Shown here one piece after another: positions 7,156 to 17,059 of a DNA stretch of 64,000 nt. Under the pieces are notes generated by a model. It did no database searches. It saw only the letters and a list, made by a program, of their open reading frames with translations, and had not been told where the DNA came from. How positions within the stretch are numbered: position 1 is the first letter of the stretch; each line of letters starts with the position of its first letter. This stretch comes from Sipunculus nudus (lineage: Eukaryota; Annelida; Sipuncula; Golfingiida; Sipunculidae), in the NCBI GenBank assembly GCA_026874595.1, contig JAPPUL010000079.1:553001-617000 (forward strand), written 5' to 3'. The translations under genes were made by a program, and so were the position numbers.

Positions 7156-9057
7156 ATGAGAATACGTTTTTTAGCAAATCTGACATTTCTTATGTCAACT
7201 ATTATCTTTATGTTTGCATGTGGTCAAGATGTTACGCTTAGTCCAGCAAAAGATGATATAACTTTTGCAAATGATGCCGTGGCACAGGAGATTGTTACAG
7301 GAGAAGAGTTTAAGAGTAAATTAGGCTCTACAAAAGAAAGCGATTCATTTATCCTAGGGCAAGACATTACACTAGAGGATTTAGAAACTATTCCTTCATT
7401 CAAAGGCAAACTAAACGGAAACAATAAAACTATTATAATAAAATCTTTTGTAAGAGGCTCAAGTGCTTTATTTAAAGTGATTGAAGAGAGCTCAGAAATT
7501 AAAGATTTAAAAATACGCTTAGAAAATGATATTACCCTATCAGGAGGTTCAACAGGAGTACTTGCAGGTGAAAATAAAGCTAAGCTAACTAACATAAGAC
7601 TATATAACCCAAAAAAGAAACTTGTTACGAATACCGATTCTAATAGCGTTTCAGGCGGGCTTATTGGGCATAATAAAGGAAAGGGTGTCTCAAAATTGTA
7701 TTCAGAAGTTAATATTGAAGGCGGGCAAATGATAGGAGGACTTATTGGGCTTAATGAAGGGGTAGTAATACTTGGTCATTCAACAGGAGATGTTCATACA
7801 ATAAACGAAGGAGACACTTATGCAGGAGGCCTTATCGGCTATAATAAAGGCCCAGTACACAATAGCGTTGCAACAGGCGATGCAAAAGTAACAAGTACAA
7901 AAGGTTCTGCATATGCGGGAGGACTTATAGGAAAGAATACAAGCCCAATATTCAGGAGTCATACAATAGGGGATGCAAATGTGACAGCTCATGGACAGAT
8001 AGCTTATGTAGGAGGCCTTATAGGAGAAAATGTGGAGAGTGCTAATGTAGAAGAAAGCAGTGCAATGGGCATAGCAATTGGGACGAGTACAAAAGGAGCA
8101 GCATATGCGGGAGGACTTATAGGCAATAGCCCAAAAGGACTACTACGAGATACTGCAGCGACAGGCACAGTGATAGCAAAAAGTCATACAGTAGAGGCAT
8201 ATGCGGGAGGGCTTGTTGGCTTTACTTGGGATTCGACAGTAAAAGATAGCAATTCAATTAGTAATGTTAAAGCCGAAGGAATAGATGGGGTAGGGTATGC
8301 AGGCGGCCTTCTTGGACACACCTGGAATAGTAAAATAACAAATAGCTATGCATTGGGCAAAGTTAGTGCAAGCAGTAAAACGAAAGAGGCAATATCAGGA
8401 GGACTTATTGGAATTAACGAGGGAGGAGAAAAATATAGCTTTGTTAATAATTTGGTTGTTTACACTGGCCTTGTTGGTGATGTTCAGGATGCAAAAGTAG
8501 AACATAGCTATTCAAAGAGTGTAGTTAGCGCTATAAGTGAAGAGGGCTATGCTATTGCAGGAGGGCTTATTGGGGTAAGTTATAGTAAAGTAGAATATAG
8601 CCATGCAACGGGTAATGTTAAAGCTGAAGGTGGTATAGATGTTTATGCGGGAGGACTTATTGGAATTAACAACGAAGAGGTAAAATATAGCTATTCAAGG
8701 AGTAAAGTTACAACTACAATAAGCAAGAATGCCCATGCTATAGCGGGAGGATTCATTGGCTTTAATCGTAATAAAGTACAATATAGCTATTCAACCGCAA
8801 AAACTCTTAAAGCAACCGGAAAGCGTACAGAACTTGGTCGTTTCATCGGCCATAATGTAAACACAATAATCAACTGTTTTGTCGAAAAACTTAATGACCC
8901 AGGCAAAAATGTTGGTAATAGCTCTTCTACAAATGACGTAGCAGACGGGGTAAGTGCAATATATGAATCCCAAATTACACAAAATACGTTTACAGGCTGG
9001 GACCATTCAATTTGGGACCTTACAGGAGCAACAGCGTGGCCTCTTCTTAGAGAGTAG
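7156..9057 (+). CDS. GLUG-motif surface lipoprotein (paralogue C)
   Basis: This 633-residue protein has a lipoprotein signal (STIIFMFAC, Cys22) and a ribosome-binding site (AGAGGAGG) seven bases upstream. An initial block (ILGQDITLEDLETIPSFKGKL) corresponds to KADITLDSFESI in the other two. It is followed by about a dozen GLUG units of 30-45 residues (GGLIGHNKG, GGLIGLNEG, GGLIGYNKG, GGLLGHTWNS, GGLIGINNEE, GGFIGFNRN), twice as many as in paralogue B, with no coiled coil or G/Q linker. It ends with the shared FTGWDHSIWDL block. A beta-helical surface or periplasmic protein is inferred. It is more diverged than A and B are from each other, so this copy is older. Confidence 0.85.
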   Translation: MRIRFLANLTFLMSTIIFMFACGQDVTLSPAKDDITFANDAVAQEIVTGEEFKSKLGSTKESDSFILGQDITLEDLETIPSFKGKLNGNNKTIIIKSFVRGSSALFKVIEESSEIKDLKIRLENDITLSGGSTGVLAGENKAKLTNIRLYNPKKKLVTNTDSNSVSGGLIGHNKGKGVSKLYSEVNIEGGQMIGGLIGLNEGVVILGHSTGDVHTINEGDTYAGGLIGYNKGPVHNSVATGDAKVTSTKGSAYAGGLIGKNTSPIFRSHTIGDANVTAHGQIAYVGGLIGENVESANVEESSAMGIAIGTSTKGAAYAGGLIGNSPKGLLRDTAATGTVIAKSHTVEAYAGGLVGFTWDSTVKDSNSISNVKAEGIDGVGYAGGLLGHTWNSKITNSYALGKVSASSKTKEAISGGLIGINEGGEKYSFVNNLVVYTGLVGDVQDAKVEHSYSKSVVSAISEEGYAIAGGLIGVSYSKVEYSHATGNVKAEGGIDVYAGGLIGINNEEVKYSYSRSKVTTTISKNAHAIAGGFIGFNRNKVQYSYSTAKTLKATGKRTELGRFIGHNVNTIINCFVEKLNDPGKNVGNSSSTNDVADGVSAIYESQITQNTFTGWDHSIWDLTGATAWPLLRE

Positions 9058-9145
9058 AGACAATGAAAAGAAGATATTGAAAGAAAGTAAATAAGATATT
9101 GGAAAGAAGAGCGTCAAGGAAACTATAATTTTTAGAGAAACTTCC

Positions 9146-10027
9146 TTAGAGAAGCTTCCTTGCACGCTTTTTCCAATATTCTAGTTCTCCCTTAAAATCT
9201 TCATGCATAGTTCTTATTTTTAAAAGTTGGCGTACATACTTAAGACTTTTGCGTCTTTTCCCATCTGACTGCAGGTATGCTGCATAGTAAAATAAATTAG
9301 GAGGATATTTAGGCGCTATTTCACATGCCTTTTCAAAATACTCTATATATTTAGATTTCTCATCAGCAAGTATAAATCCCGGCACCTTATAATATAATAC
9401 CCCTAGAAATCTATACGCTCCTGCATTATCTAATTCCCTATCCTGCTTTGCAACCATATGTGCATCTTTCTTCATAGCAGCTAATAAGGCAAGACCTTTC
9501 AATTTATTATACTTTGAATAAAGCCCTCGATTTAAAAGATTGTAATATAAAGCCTCAACATTATCTATATTCTGCTCTTTATATAAATTTAACGCCTGTC
9601 TTGAGGACTCCATACCAAGTTTGGCATAAGAGACACTTTTATCTTCTGACTTCTCATATTTGCTTAGATATGCATACGAACGAGCTAGCTTCCAGTTAGC
9701 CTCTCCCTTTTGCCAAGGCGTTACTTTTTTATCTTGCAAAACCCCATCATAATAATCTATAGAGAGTAATACGCTTTTAATTAATCTTGGATTTTTGTTG
9801 TAATAATAATCACCTTTCTTAAGCAACGATATCGAATCTTCTTTTTCTATACTCAATGTCGTCTTTTTAGGTTGTATAGACTTGGCACAGCCCATATTAA
9901 AAACTAAAAGTCCTATAAAGGCAATAACTAAAGGCGTATACATAAAAACACGTGTTTCCTTTTCTAATTCTAACTTATCTTTTTCTAACCTATCTTTTAC
10001 TAGAAACATATCTAAAGACGCATACAT
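9146..10027 (-). CDS. TatT-like lipoprotein (TPR-fold, TRAP-transporter associated family)
   Basis: The segment LVIAFIGLLVFNMGCAKS gives a lipobox with the lipidated Cys at residue 47. The start at 10027 has a good ribosome-binding site (GAGGG, 7 bases), but it leaves 28 charged residues before the hydrophobic segment. A start at 9943 (MYTPLVIAFIG) would give a normal signal peptide but a weaker site. The C-terminal half contains GAYRFLGVLYYKVPGF and FEKACEIAPKYPP, which resemble the TatT family, helical TPR-like lipoproteins of spirochaetes linked to TRAP transporters. No TRAP permease genes are nearby, so the partner is unknown. The charged N-terminal extension is encoded by short near-repeats. 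Confidence 0.6.
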   Translation of the reverse strand: MYASLDMFLVKDRLEKDKLELEKETRVFMYTPLVIAFIGLLVFNMGCAKSIQPKKTTLSIEKEDSISLLKKGDYYYNKNPRLIKSVLLSIDYYDGVLQDKKVTPWQKGEANWKLARSYAYLSKYEKSEDKSVSYAKLGMESSRQALNLYKEQNIDNVEALYYNLLNRGLYSKYNKLKGLALLAAMKKDAHMVAKQDRELDNAGAYRFLGVLYYKVPGFILADEKSKYIEYFEKACEIAPKYPPNLFYYAAYLQSDGKRRKSLKYVRQLLKIRTMHEDFKGELEYWKKRARKLL

Positions 10028-10142
10028 AAAAAGACCCTCAATAATCCAAAACCGCCCTACTACCTTACTACTTACTAGAAATTATTTACTAGAAATCTAT
10101 AGAAACCTTTTACGTAAACCTAAACTCATACCTAGAAAAGAC

Positions 10143-10174
10143 AAAAGCCGCATAGGTACTCCTATACAGCTTTT
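10143..10174 (-). terminator. Rho-independent terminator after the outer-membrane protein gene
   Basis: On the minus strand the 14-base arms AAAAGCTGTATAGG and CCTATGCGGCTTTT pair with two G-U wobbles around a 4-base loop, followed by GTCTTTTCT. It ends the transcript of the gene that stops at 10216. Confidence 0.8.
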
Positions 10175-10215
10175 ATCATCTATATCGCTTTTATATCGCT
10201 TGCGTTATACAAAAC

Positions 10216-11622
10216 TTAGAAGTTAAGCATAAGCCCCACTCTAAAAGACATTGCGTTATATTCTTTTCCAGCCGCATCCTTAACCTGATTTCCAGCTGCG
10301 TCAGTTTCCTTTATAGTGTAAATGAATTCAGGCTGTATCTTAAATCTGTGTCCCGCTGACCATGGATAGAAGTTAAGCACTACCAACAAGTTCATCTTAG
10401 ACGCCTTGCTTGCTTCTGTTGAAATGTCATTTATTGTATGACCAGCCCCAACTGAAGGCGGAACAGCCGCAGAAGCCCCAATAGGATGTGTATGCGGAGT
10501 AGCACCACCTGATCCTGTTTGTGTTCCTGGATTTGCCTCACTTCCCGGATTTATACCTCCACTTATAGGTGCTCCTTGTCCTTCAAACCTAATTGCAGGA
10601 ACAAACCAGCTTGTGGCTGTAATCGCGATGTCAACAAAATATCCCATATATAGCTTATGACTTTTGGACTCATTTATACCTACTTTTGTTAAAGCTTCCT
10701 TAGTAGCGCTTGCTGTTTCTAATATGAAACCAGCTTGGATATAGAAAAGACTTATTGTAAATCCAAGGTCTATATTTGCACCAACGAAGTCTGATACTAA
10801 CGCATTCCCAGGCTCACTATCTTCAAAAGCTGGTATATATCTAAATGAAACCCCTATTGTTCCATTCATATCCTTTGTTTGCAACCATTCCTCACCATGC
10901 CTCCACTTTCTAAACCAGTCAAATTGAATCCTTCCCCCTATCTGATAGCGCTCTCCAAAACCATCACTAAAGATATTATTTAGGTTGGAGTACTGTCGGT
11001 TAACGTTTCCTACCCAAAAATAGTAATGCAATTGGGAATTTACCGCACTACCATATAACATAAGACCCATAACTGCATCACTACCCCTTCCCCAAACACT
11101 TGCTCCATTATTAAAAAGCAATCTACTACTTGTTAAAGATTCTTTTCGAAGAGGAACTGTCATATATCCCAGTCGGGCCTTTAGATATTGATCTACAATA
11201 TCTATTGTAATATGCGCACGAAGCATACTTGCAGTTTTACCTTGCATTTGACCAAGTAGCAAATAACTTACTGTTGGCAAGACCTTTCCCTTTGCACCTA
11301 AGAAAAGCCTTCGTGGATAGAACTGCGATCCCTCTTCCACCTTTGGAGGGGTAACACCAGGTTCAGTTCTTTGCCCCCTCATTGTCCCTCTTATAGCTTG
11401 TTCCCAAATTCCCTGTATACGTCCTGTTGGAACAGCTGTTGGTGTAAAATCCTGTCCAGGCTTTACCTCTAAGCTTTCCAAAGATTCTGAATCCAGAGAT
11501 TCAACATTGTCAATAGATTCAGCTGAATCTACTGATTCCATGGAAAACGCAACGTTTCCCACAAAAAGAGTGCCTAACATGACGAAAGACACACTTATTA
11601 AAGATATCCAATATCTTACCAT
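10216..11622 (-). CDS. Predicted outer-membrane beta-barrel protein, function unknown
   Basis: This 468-residue protein has a cleavable signal peptide (SLISVSFVMLGTLFVGNVAFS, likely cut after VAFS). An acidic Ser/Glu/Asp stretch follows. The rest alternates polar and hydrophobic residues with aromatic girdles (for example LHYYFWVGNVNRQYS and SFRYIPAF). It ends in FRVGLMLNF, a terminal Phe typical of Omp85-assembled barrels. Residues about 350-395 are a Gly/Pro/Ala/Thr-rich loop. A strong ribosome-binding site (AGGAGGAGAG) precedes the ATG. I do not recognise the family; a porin or porin-like surface protein is likely. It is read alone, with a terminator at 10143. Confidence 0.7.
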   Translation of the reverse strand: MVRYWISLISVSFVMLGTLFVGNVAFSMESVDSAESIDNVESLDSESLESLEVKPGQDFTPTAVPTGRIQGIWEQAIRGTMRGQRTEPGVTPPKVEEGSQFYPRRLFLGAKGKVLPTVSYLLLGQMQGKTASMLRAHITIDIVDQYLKARLGYMTVPLRKESLTSSRLLFNNGASVWGRGSDAVMGLMLYGSAVNSQLHYYFWVGNVNRQYSNLNNIFSDGFGERYQIGGRIQFDWFRKWRHGEEWLQTKDMNGTIGVSFRYIPAFEDSEPGNALVSDFVGANIDLGFTISLFYIQAGFILETASATKEALTKVGINESKSHKLYMGYFVDIAITATSWFVPAIRFEGQGAPISGGINPGSEANPGTQTGSGGATPHTHPIGASAAVPPSVGAGHTINDISTEASKASKMNLLVVLNFYPWSAGHRFKIQPEFIYTIKETDAAGNQVKDAAGKEYNAMSFRVGLMLNF

Positions 11623-11889
11623 TATCTCTCCTCCTAAAATTTAAAGTATAAATGGTATGTAGAATTTATCGCTACTAATTTAATTAAATATCCATCAAAG
11701 ACAAAGACTTTTTTTTTACTAAGCATACTTTGTGCCAGCTCTTATAAGACAAACTTTTTATTGCTTATATTTACGTAAGCCCTTATTGAGTATAATTATT
11801 AAGGATATCAAGATTACCATATACTAATATGATGCTAATACATTTGTAATATATATTTTTTTTTAAGGCATCTTACATAATGACTTAGC

Positions 11890-13092
11890 CTATGCTTTTG
11901 GAAGTTCGTCTTGAAGTATTTGCCTAAGCTTAGTTATCAAATAATCTATCTCTTCTTTTTTATGTATGCTAGATATAGTAATACGTAATCTAGAAAGGCC
12001 ATAAGGAACAGTCGGCGGCCTTATTCCTTGTACATAAAGCCCTTTTGATAATAAACTCCTTGCAACTTCCATTGTCCTTTGCCCAAGTATTATAGGCATT
12101 ATAGGGCTTCCCACAGTAAAATCTAAAGACAGATGCTCTTTAAAAGAATTTTGTATATATCTTATATTGTTCCTAAGTGCTTCTATTAGTTTAGGATTCT
12201 CTTCGATTAAGCATAAACTGTGATATGAATTAAGTACATCTGCAGGCGAGAGGGCTGTTGTATAAATAAAAGGACGGGCTTTGTTTATAAGATAATCTAT
12301 CAAAACCTCTTTAGCACAAACAAATGCTCCGTAACTACCAAGTGCTTTGCTTAATGTCCCCATTATTATACCATCAGAATAACTTATCCCCAAAAAACTC
12401 TCAATACCCTCTCCCTTAGGCCCCAATACCCCTGTTGAATGCGCTTCATCAAGTATCGGTATAGCATCAAACTCACTACATATCTCATATAAATCCTTAA
12501 GTGGAACTATGTCTCCATCCATGCTAAATAATGCATCTGTAACTATAAATACGTATCTTGCTTTATGCCTTTCCTTCTTTAGATAATCCCTTATAAAGTC
12601 CATATCACAATGTGGATAAGTTATAAAGTAAGCCCGCGATAAACGACATCCATCCATAATACTTGCATGATTAAGCTCATCCCCCAGTATCAAATCCTTT
12701 AAAGTCGCTAAACTTGATAGTAATGCCAGATTTGCAAGATACCCAGATCCAAAAAGAAGTGCCTTTTCCTTATTCTTATATTTTGCTATCTTATCCTCAA
12801 GTCTTACATGAGCTTTTGTATTGCCTGATATAAGCCTTGAGCCCGTAGAACCACTGCCATATTGTTTTAGCTCCTTTATTGTTCTGTCAAGTACAACTTC
12901 GTTATTTGCAAGACCAAGATAGTCATTTGACGAAAAGCATATATAATTCTCAAGGCCAAGTGCATCTATATTAAGTTCAATGCCGTTAGTCCGAGGACCT
13001 ATTTTGTTTTCTTTGTCATTTATCTTTCTATAAAGGTCATATCTTCTTAAACTGTCTAGTTTCAAACTTATATATTCATAAAAACTCTTCAC
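11890..13092 (-). CDS. Glycine C-acetyltransferase / 8-amino-7-oxononanoate synthase family enzyme (alpha-oxoamine synthase)
   Basis: This 400-residue PLP enzyme belongs to the alpha-oxoamine synthase group (Kbl, BioF), which condenses an amino acid with an acyl-CoA and releases CO2. Visible motifs are FSSNDYLGLA (54-63), GSGSTGSRLISG (79-90), NHASIMDG with His142 stacking on PLP, DEAHSTGVLG with Asp215 and His218, and the PLP lysine Lys249 in GTLSKALGSYG. The start is GTG (13092), seven bases after AAGGA. No biotin or threonine dehydrogenase gene is adjacent, so the substrate cannot be fixed; bio genes elsewhere would favour BioF. A duplicated 17-bp unit in its leader copies the ribosome-binding site. 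Confidence 0.85.
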   Translation of the reverse strand: MKSFYEYISLKLDSLRRYDLYRKINDKENKIGPRTNGIELNIDALGLENYICFSSNDYLGLANNEVVLDRTIKELKQYGSGSTGSRLISGNTKAHVRLEDKIAKYKNKEKALLFGSGYLANLALLSSLATLKDLILGDELNHASIMDGCRLSRAYFITYPHCDMDFIRDYLKKERHKARYVFIVTDALFSMDGDIVPLKDLYEICSEFDAIPILDEAHSTGVLGPKGEGIESFLGISYSDGIIMGTLSKALGSYGAFVCAKEVLIDYLINKARPFIYTTALSPADVLNSYHSLCLIEENPKLIEALRNNIRYIQNSFKEHLSLDFTVGSPIMPIILGQRTMEVARSLLSKGLYVQGIRPPTVPYGLSRLRITISSIHKKEEIDYLITKLRQILQDELPKA

Positions 13093-13126
13093 AATGAAAT
13101 CCTTATACTAATGAAATCCTTATACT
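13093..13126 (-). repeat. 17-bp tandem duplication carrying the ribosome-binding site
   Basis: AATGAAATCCTTATACT occurs at 13093-13109 and 13110-13126. On the coding strand each copy carries AAGGA, so the enzyme gene at 11890-13092 has two head-to-tail candidate ribosome-binding sites, of which the nearer one is correctly spaced. The remaining gap to lysS shows no further feature. Confidence 0.9.
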
Positions 13127-13282
13127 AAGGAACGTAATACGTACTAAGAAGTTCCTTATCCGCAAATTAACTAACTAACATTCTATCTTATTATATTATT
13201 ATATAAAATACCTTATTAATATAAGCGTGTAAGTATGTGTTTTATGGACATATTATTAAAAAAAGAAAGGACTTGTAAATAA

Positions 13283-14857
13283 ATGTTTTGGATAGATAAA
13301 ATAGAAAGCGAACTTGGACAAAACGAAGTAATAAACGATTCTAAAACGCCATCCGGGCGCGTACATATAGGCTCCTTACGAGGAGTTGTTATCCACGATG
13401 CCATATACAAAGCTTTAAAACGCAATGATAAAAATCCAACATTCTACTATGGAATTGATGATTATGATCCTGTTGATGAGCTTCCTTTTGGGATTGACGA
13501 TAAGTGGAAGGAGTATATGGGCAAACCACTTTGTCATGTGCCCTCGCCTGATGAGTCTTTTAAGGGTAGTTTTGCAGAGTATTATATGAGTGAGTTTGCC
13601 GAGGTATATAATTCTCTTGGGATATATCCAACTATGTATAGGATGAGCGAGTTTTATAAAAGCGGGAAGATGAATGAGACTATAGAAATACTACTTAATA
13701 ATGAAGCTAAGATTAAAGAGATATATTACAAAGTAAGTGGTTCAAAAAAGCGTTTTGATTGGCATCCTTTACAAGTTATATGCGAGGAGTGTGGAAAGAT
13801 AGGAACGACTCTTGTAAGCAATTTTGACGGTAAGGAAGTGGAATACACATGTGAGAAGTCGTTAGTTAAATGGGCAGTTGGATGTGGCTATAAAGGTAAG
13901 ACAAGTCCATTTGACGGGGGTGCTAAATTACCTTGGAAACTTGAATGGGTTGGCAAATGGAATATTCTAAAGGTTAGTGTAGAAGGTGCGGGTAAAGATC
14001 ACAGTTCAAAGGGCGGCTCAAGAGATGTGTCAAGTGCAATATACAAAGAACTTTTTAATAAAAAGGCGCCTTATAACATACCCTATGAGTTTTTTCTTAC
14101 TGGCAAAAAGAAAATGAGTTCATCAAAAGGGATAGGCTCAAGTAGTACGGATATATCTTATTTACTACCCTCTGAGCTACTTATCTTTTTGATGATAAGA
14201 TATAGTCCTACATCGATAATAGATTTTGCTCCAGAAGGAGATACCATACCAAGATTATTTGATGAGTATGACAGGTTGGGTAATGTATTTTTTGACAATG
14301 ATTCTGAAAAAGAAGAGCTTGTTAAGGCCTTTGAATATGCCCAAATAAACGACGTTAAAAAGAGTTTGAAAAAGAGTTTTTATCCTAGATTTTCAACAAT
14401 AGCAACACTAGTTCAAATTCCTGGAGTGGATGTAAAATCAAAAGTATGTAAGATGAAAGGAGAAGCTTTATCAGAAGAAGATATATCGACGGTAGAAGTT
14501 AGGATAAAGTATTCAAAACGCTGGCTTTCAAAGTGTGCAGGGGAGCATCATATATTCTCTTTAAAAGAGAGAGTTAGTAAAGAGCTTAAAGAGGAATTAA
14601 ATGCTCAAAGCAAATTATTTATAAAGGCAGTGTTAGAAATATTTGAAAGGGAGAATTTAAGTGCAGAAGAGATACATCAGGGGGTATATGAGGCAACCCA
14701 AAAAGTTGGGCTTAAGGCAAGTGAGGGGTTTAAAATTATATACATGTTATTTATTGGTAAAAAGCAAGGGCCACGTATAGGTACTCTATTATCAGGCCTT
14801 GATTATCCGTTTATCCGTAATAGATTTAAAGAAGCTTTAAAGCTAAACAGTTTATAA
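13283..14857 (+). CDS. lysS: Lysyl-tRNA synthetase, class I
   Basis: This 524-residue protein is the archaeal-type class I LysRS, which charges tRNA-Lys and replaces the usual class II enzyme in several spirochaetes. The HIGH-type motif is in PSGRVHIGSLRG (HIGS at 28-31) and the KMSKS-type motif is KKKMSSSKGIG near residue 277. A Cys-rich knuckle (CEECGKIG, then CEKSLVKWAVGCGYKG) lies at about 165-205 and resembles the zinc-binding insertion of the family. AGKDHSSKGGSRD is another conserved block. A ribosome-binding site (AAAGGA) lies upstream, and the stop codon abuts the start of the next gene. The gene supports the spirochaete assignment. Confidence 0.95.
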   Translation: MFWIDKIESELGQNEVINDSKTPSGRVHIGSLRGVVIHDAIYKALKRNDKNPTFYYGIDDYDPVDELPFGIDDKWKEYMGKPLCHVPSPDESFKGSFAEYYMSEFAEVYNSLGIYPTMYRMSEFYKSGKMNETIEILLNNEAKIKEIYYKVSGSKKRFDWHPLQVICEECGKIGTTLVSNFDGKEVEYTCEKSLVKWAVGCGYKGKTSPFDGGAKLPWKLEWVGKWNILKVSVEGAGKDHSSKGGSRDVSSAIYKELFNKKAPYNIPYEFFLTGKKKMSSSKGIGSSSTDISYLLPSELLIFLMIRYSPTSIIDFAPEGDTIPRLFDEYDRLGNVFFDNDSEKEELVKAFEYAQINDVKKSLKKSFYPRFSTIATLVQIPGVDVKSKVCKMKGEALSEEDISTVEVRIKYSKRWLSKCAGEHHIFSLKERVSKELKEELNAQSKLFIKAVLEIFERENLSAEEIHQGVYEATQKVGLKASEGFKIIYMLFIGKKQGPRIGTLLSGLDYPFIRNRFKEALKLNSL

Positions 14858-16294
14858 ATGAGAGAAAGATTTATTCTAATAAGATACATTACAAGAGAAA
14901 TAATCCCAAACTATTTGATAGGACTTGGGTTTTTAACGTCAGTAATACTTATAGGACATCTTTTTTATGTAATAAAAATTTCTGTAGAACATGGGGCATC
15001 CGTAATAAAGGCTTTAGCTCTTTTGGTTTTATACTTACCTCTAATACTACAAATAACACTACCCATAGCAGTTGTAATAGCTGCATTACTTGCAATAGGC
15101 AGATTATCTGATGATAGTGAAATAACTGCAATGAGGTCTTGTGGAGTAAGTTTATTAAAGATATTTTTACCCGTTGTAACATTTGGAGTATTTATAAGTG
15201 CCTTTTCTTTATTCTTTTATGAATACATATATCCGCCTGGGGTAAAGGAATACATAAAATCAAAAATAGAGATATATTATGAAAATCCAACCTCAGAGCT
15301 TGCAAAGAATAATTCCTATAATACAATCGATAACATAAGTATAACTGTTGACCGCGTAGACCCAAAAACTCAGGAATTGCAAAACGTAAGAATAAATTAT
15401 AATACGGAGGATAGAATAATATTTGCTCCCAAAGGTATGATACTTTCAAAAGATCATAAATACAATGTTTTCCCATTAATACTTTATAATTCAGTAAGTC
15501 AACCTTTAAATACAACAGATGTCAAAAAGAAGAAAGCCTCATTTGATGAGCAATTTATAACTCAACAAACGATATATATTCCAGATCAAGAATATCCTTC
15601 AGAGATACCCGGCGGACATTTATTATGGAGTTTAACAGAATTCGTACAAGAGATAGAGTCTAAAAAGGCATACTATACAATGAGCACTCTAGATAAAATG
15701 CACTCAATAGCTATATTGAAGGTCAACAAAATCAAAATAGACCAAGATTATAAAGACTTCAATAAGCAAACAAAAGAGGCTTATACGAAAAGTGAAAGTT
15801 ATAAAAAGCAACAATTAAAGCACAGAAGAGCACGTAAGAAAATAAATATAAAAATTAAACGTTATATAAAACAAGTACAAAAGAGCATGCTAAGCAATAG
15901 CACAAAAGACAATATAGCATATGAAGAGTTCTTATTTAACAGGAAGTTATGTCTTACTGCAATGGCCTGTGCTTTTGCGATACTTGGCGGCCCTTTAGGT
16001 ATTTTTTCTAAACGAGCTGGGAAAACGTTTGGACTTGGAATTAGCATAATAGTAATATTGCTATTTTTTGTAATAGTCTTTGTAGCAGAATCTTTATTTA
16101 AACAGAATATACTCTCTTCGTTTACGGCTGGTTGGCTACCAGCGCTTATAATATATCCTCTAGGATGCATATTATTTGCTTTGAAGCTAAGTGGACGAGA
16201 CAGTATTAAAGATACTATAATAGAAGTTTACATTAGGTTGAACATATTTTTTAAAAAAGTAACAAACAAAACAAAAATACTTAATAACAAATAA
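14858..16294 (+). CDS. LptF/LptG family permease (YjgP/YjgQ)
   Basis: This 478-residue inner-membrane protein has the LptF/LptG layout. Three N-terminal transmembrane helices (about 13-35, 50-78, 100-122) precede a long periplasmic domain (about 125-365) and three C-terminal helices (about 370-450). GRLSDDSEITAMRSCGVS in the loop after helix 2 is the segment that contacts the LptB ATPase, and GGPLGIFSKRAG follows helix 4. The family extracts lipopolysaccharide or a similar glycolipid from the inner membrane. The start directly follows the lysS stop (TAAATG), so it is translationally coupled. Only one such permease is in the window, so LptF and LptG cannot be told apart. The periplasmic domain is unusually Lys-rich. 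Confidence 0.85.
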   Translation: MRERFILIRYITREIIPNYLIGLGFLTSVILIGHLFYVIKISVEHGASVIKALALLVLYLPLILQITLPIAVVIAALLAIGRLSDDSEITAMRSCGVSLLKIFLPVVTFGVFISAFSLFFYEYIYPPGVKEYIKSKIEIYYENPTSELAKNNSYNTIDNISITVDRVDPKTQELQNVRINYNTEDRIIFAPKGMILSKDHKYNVFPLILYNSVSQPLNTTDVKKKKASFDEQFITQQTIYIPDQEYPSEIPGGHLLWSLTEFVQEIESKKAYYTMSTLDKMHSIAILKVNKIKIDQDYKDFNKQTKEAYTKSESYKKQQLKHRRARKKINIKIKRYIKQVQKSMLSNSTKDNIAYEEFLFNRKLCLTAMACAFAILGGPLGIFSKRAGKTFGLGISIIVILLFFVIVFVAESLFKQNILSSFTAGWLPALIIYPLGCILFALKLSGRDSIKDTIIEVYIRLNIFFKKVTNKTKILNNK

Positions 16295-16324
16295 ATGTAG
16301 ATATTAATGTAGATATTAATGTAG
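16294..16324. repeat. 12-bp tandem repeat, 2.6 copies
   Basis: AATGTAGATATT is repeated twice and followed by AATGTAG, directly after the LptF/G stop codon and between two convergent genes. It is another case of short tandem duplication at a gene end. Confidence 0.85.
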
Positions 16325-16342
16325 CGGTTATCATAAAAATGT

Positions 16343-16900
16343 TTATATGCCAAGCTTATCTAACAAGTTATTATATCGAATATAAATAGAGGACATAGTA
16401 AATTCTCTAATAACGTCATCAGGCAAATTAATAAATAAATCATCTAAAGTTTTAAATACACTTCTTAAATTATCTAACTCTTCATTAGATAGGCTAAGAG
16501 CTGAGTCTTTAGAATTGTAATCGCTAGTATCAACCTCCTTAAAGTCACTATCTTTAATAGGCTCTAATGAAGTATCATAAGCTTTTGAATCTGAGTTATG
16601 GCCATCATCTTCATAATTGAACAAATTAAGAGAGTCAAGACTATCTAATTCTGAAGAAGGATTATCTTTATTATAAGACTTTGAATAGAGAAGCTCATCA
16701 TGATCGATGGGAGCAAAGTCAAAATCTATAAAAGGAGTTTGTGCTTTATCTTTTAAACTATCACTATGCCCTTCTTCTATACTTTCTATACTCGGATTAT
16801 CATCTTTATGAGGGGCTTTGTTTATGTCATAGTTTTTATGTGCCAATGCATTCCTTTTTTCACAAGAGCTTAAAACAAAAGTTTTAAATATTTCTTTCAT
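16343..16900 (-). CDS. Acidic Asp/Ser-rich protein of unknown function
   Basis: This 185-residue protein has a short basic start, then about 100 residues rich in Asp, Ser, Glu and Asn that are probably disordered. The last 50 residues look folded and helical, with LSNEELDNLRSVFKTLDDLF, then LPDDVIREFTMSS and the C-terminal YNNLLDKLGI. Such ends, where a 'leaf' of about 50 residues closes with a DKLGI-like tail, are reminiscent of uncharacterised spirochaete proteins, but I cannot name a family. There is no signal peptide or membrane segment. The ribosome-binding site is weak. It lies convergent to lptF/G and divergent from cca. Confidence 0.65.
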   Translation of the reverse strand: MKEIFKTFVLSSCEKRNALAHKNYDINKAPHKDDNPSIESIEEGHSDSLKDKAQTPFIDFDFAPIDHDELLYSKSYNKDNPSSELDSLDSLNLFNYEDDGHNSDSKAYDTSLEPIKDSDFKEVDTSDYNSKDSALSLSNEELDNLRSVFKTLDDLFINLPDDVIREFTMSSIYIRYNNLLDKLGI

Positions 16901-17059
16901 AAGAACATTTCTTTAATAAGATTAATATATTAACACATAAATATTATAGTAAAAACACTATAAATTTAGTAAAAACAGATAATAAATTAAAATACTATAT
17001 TACTATTGCAATGACAATATATTGCATATAAAATAAGTTAAACAAATAACCAAAAGAAT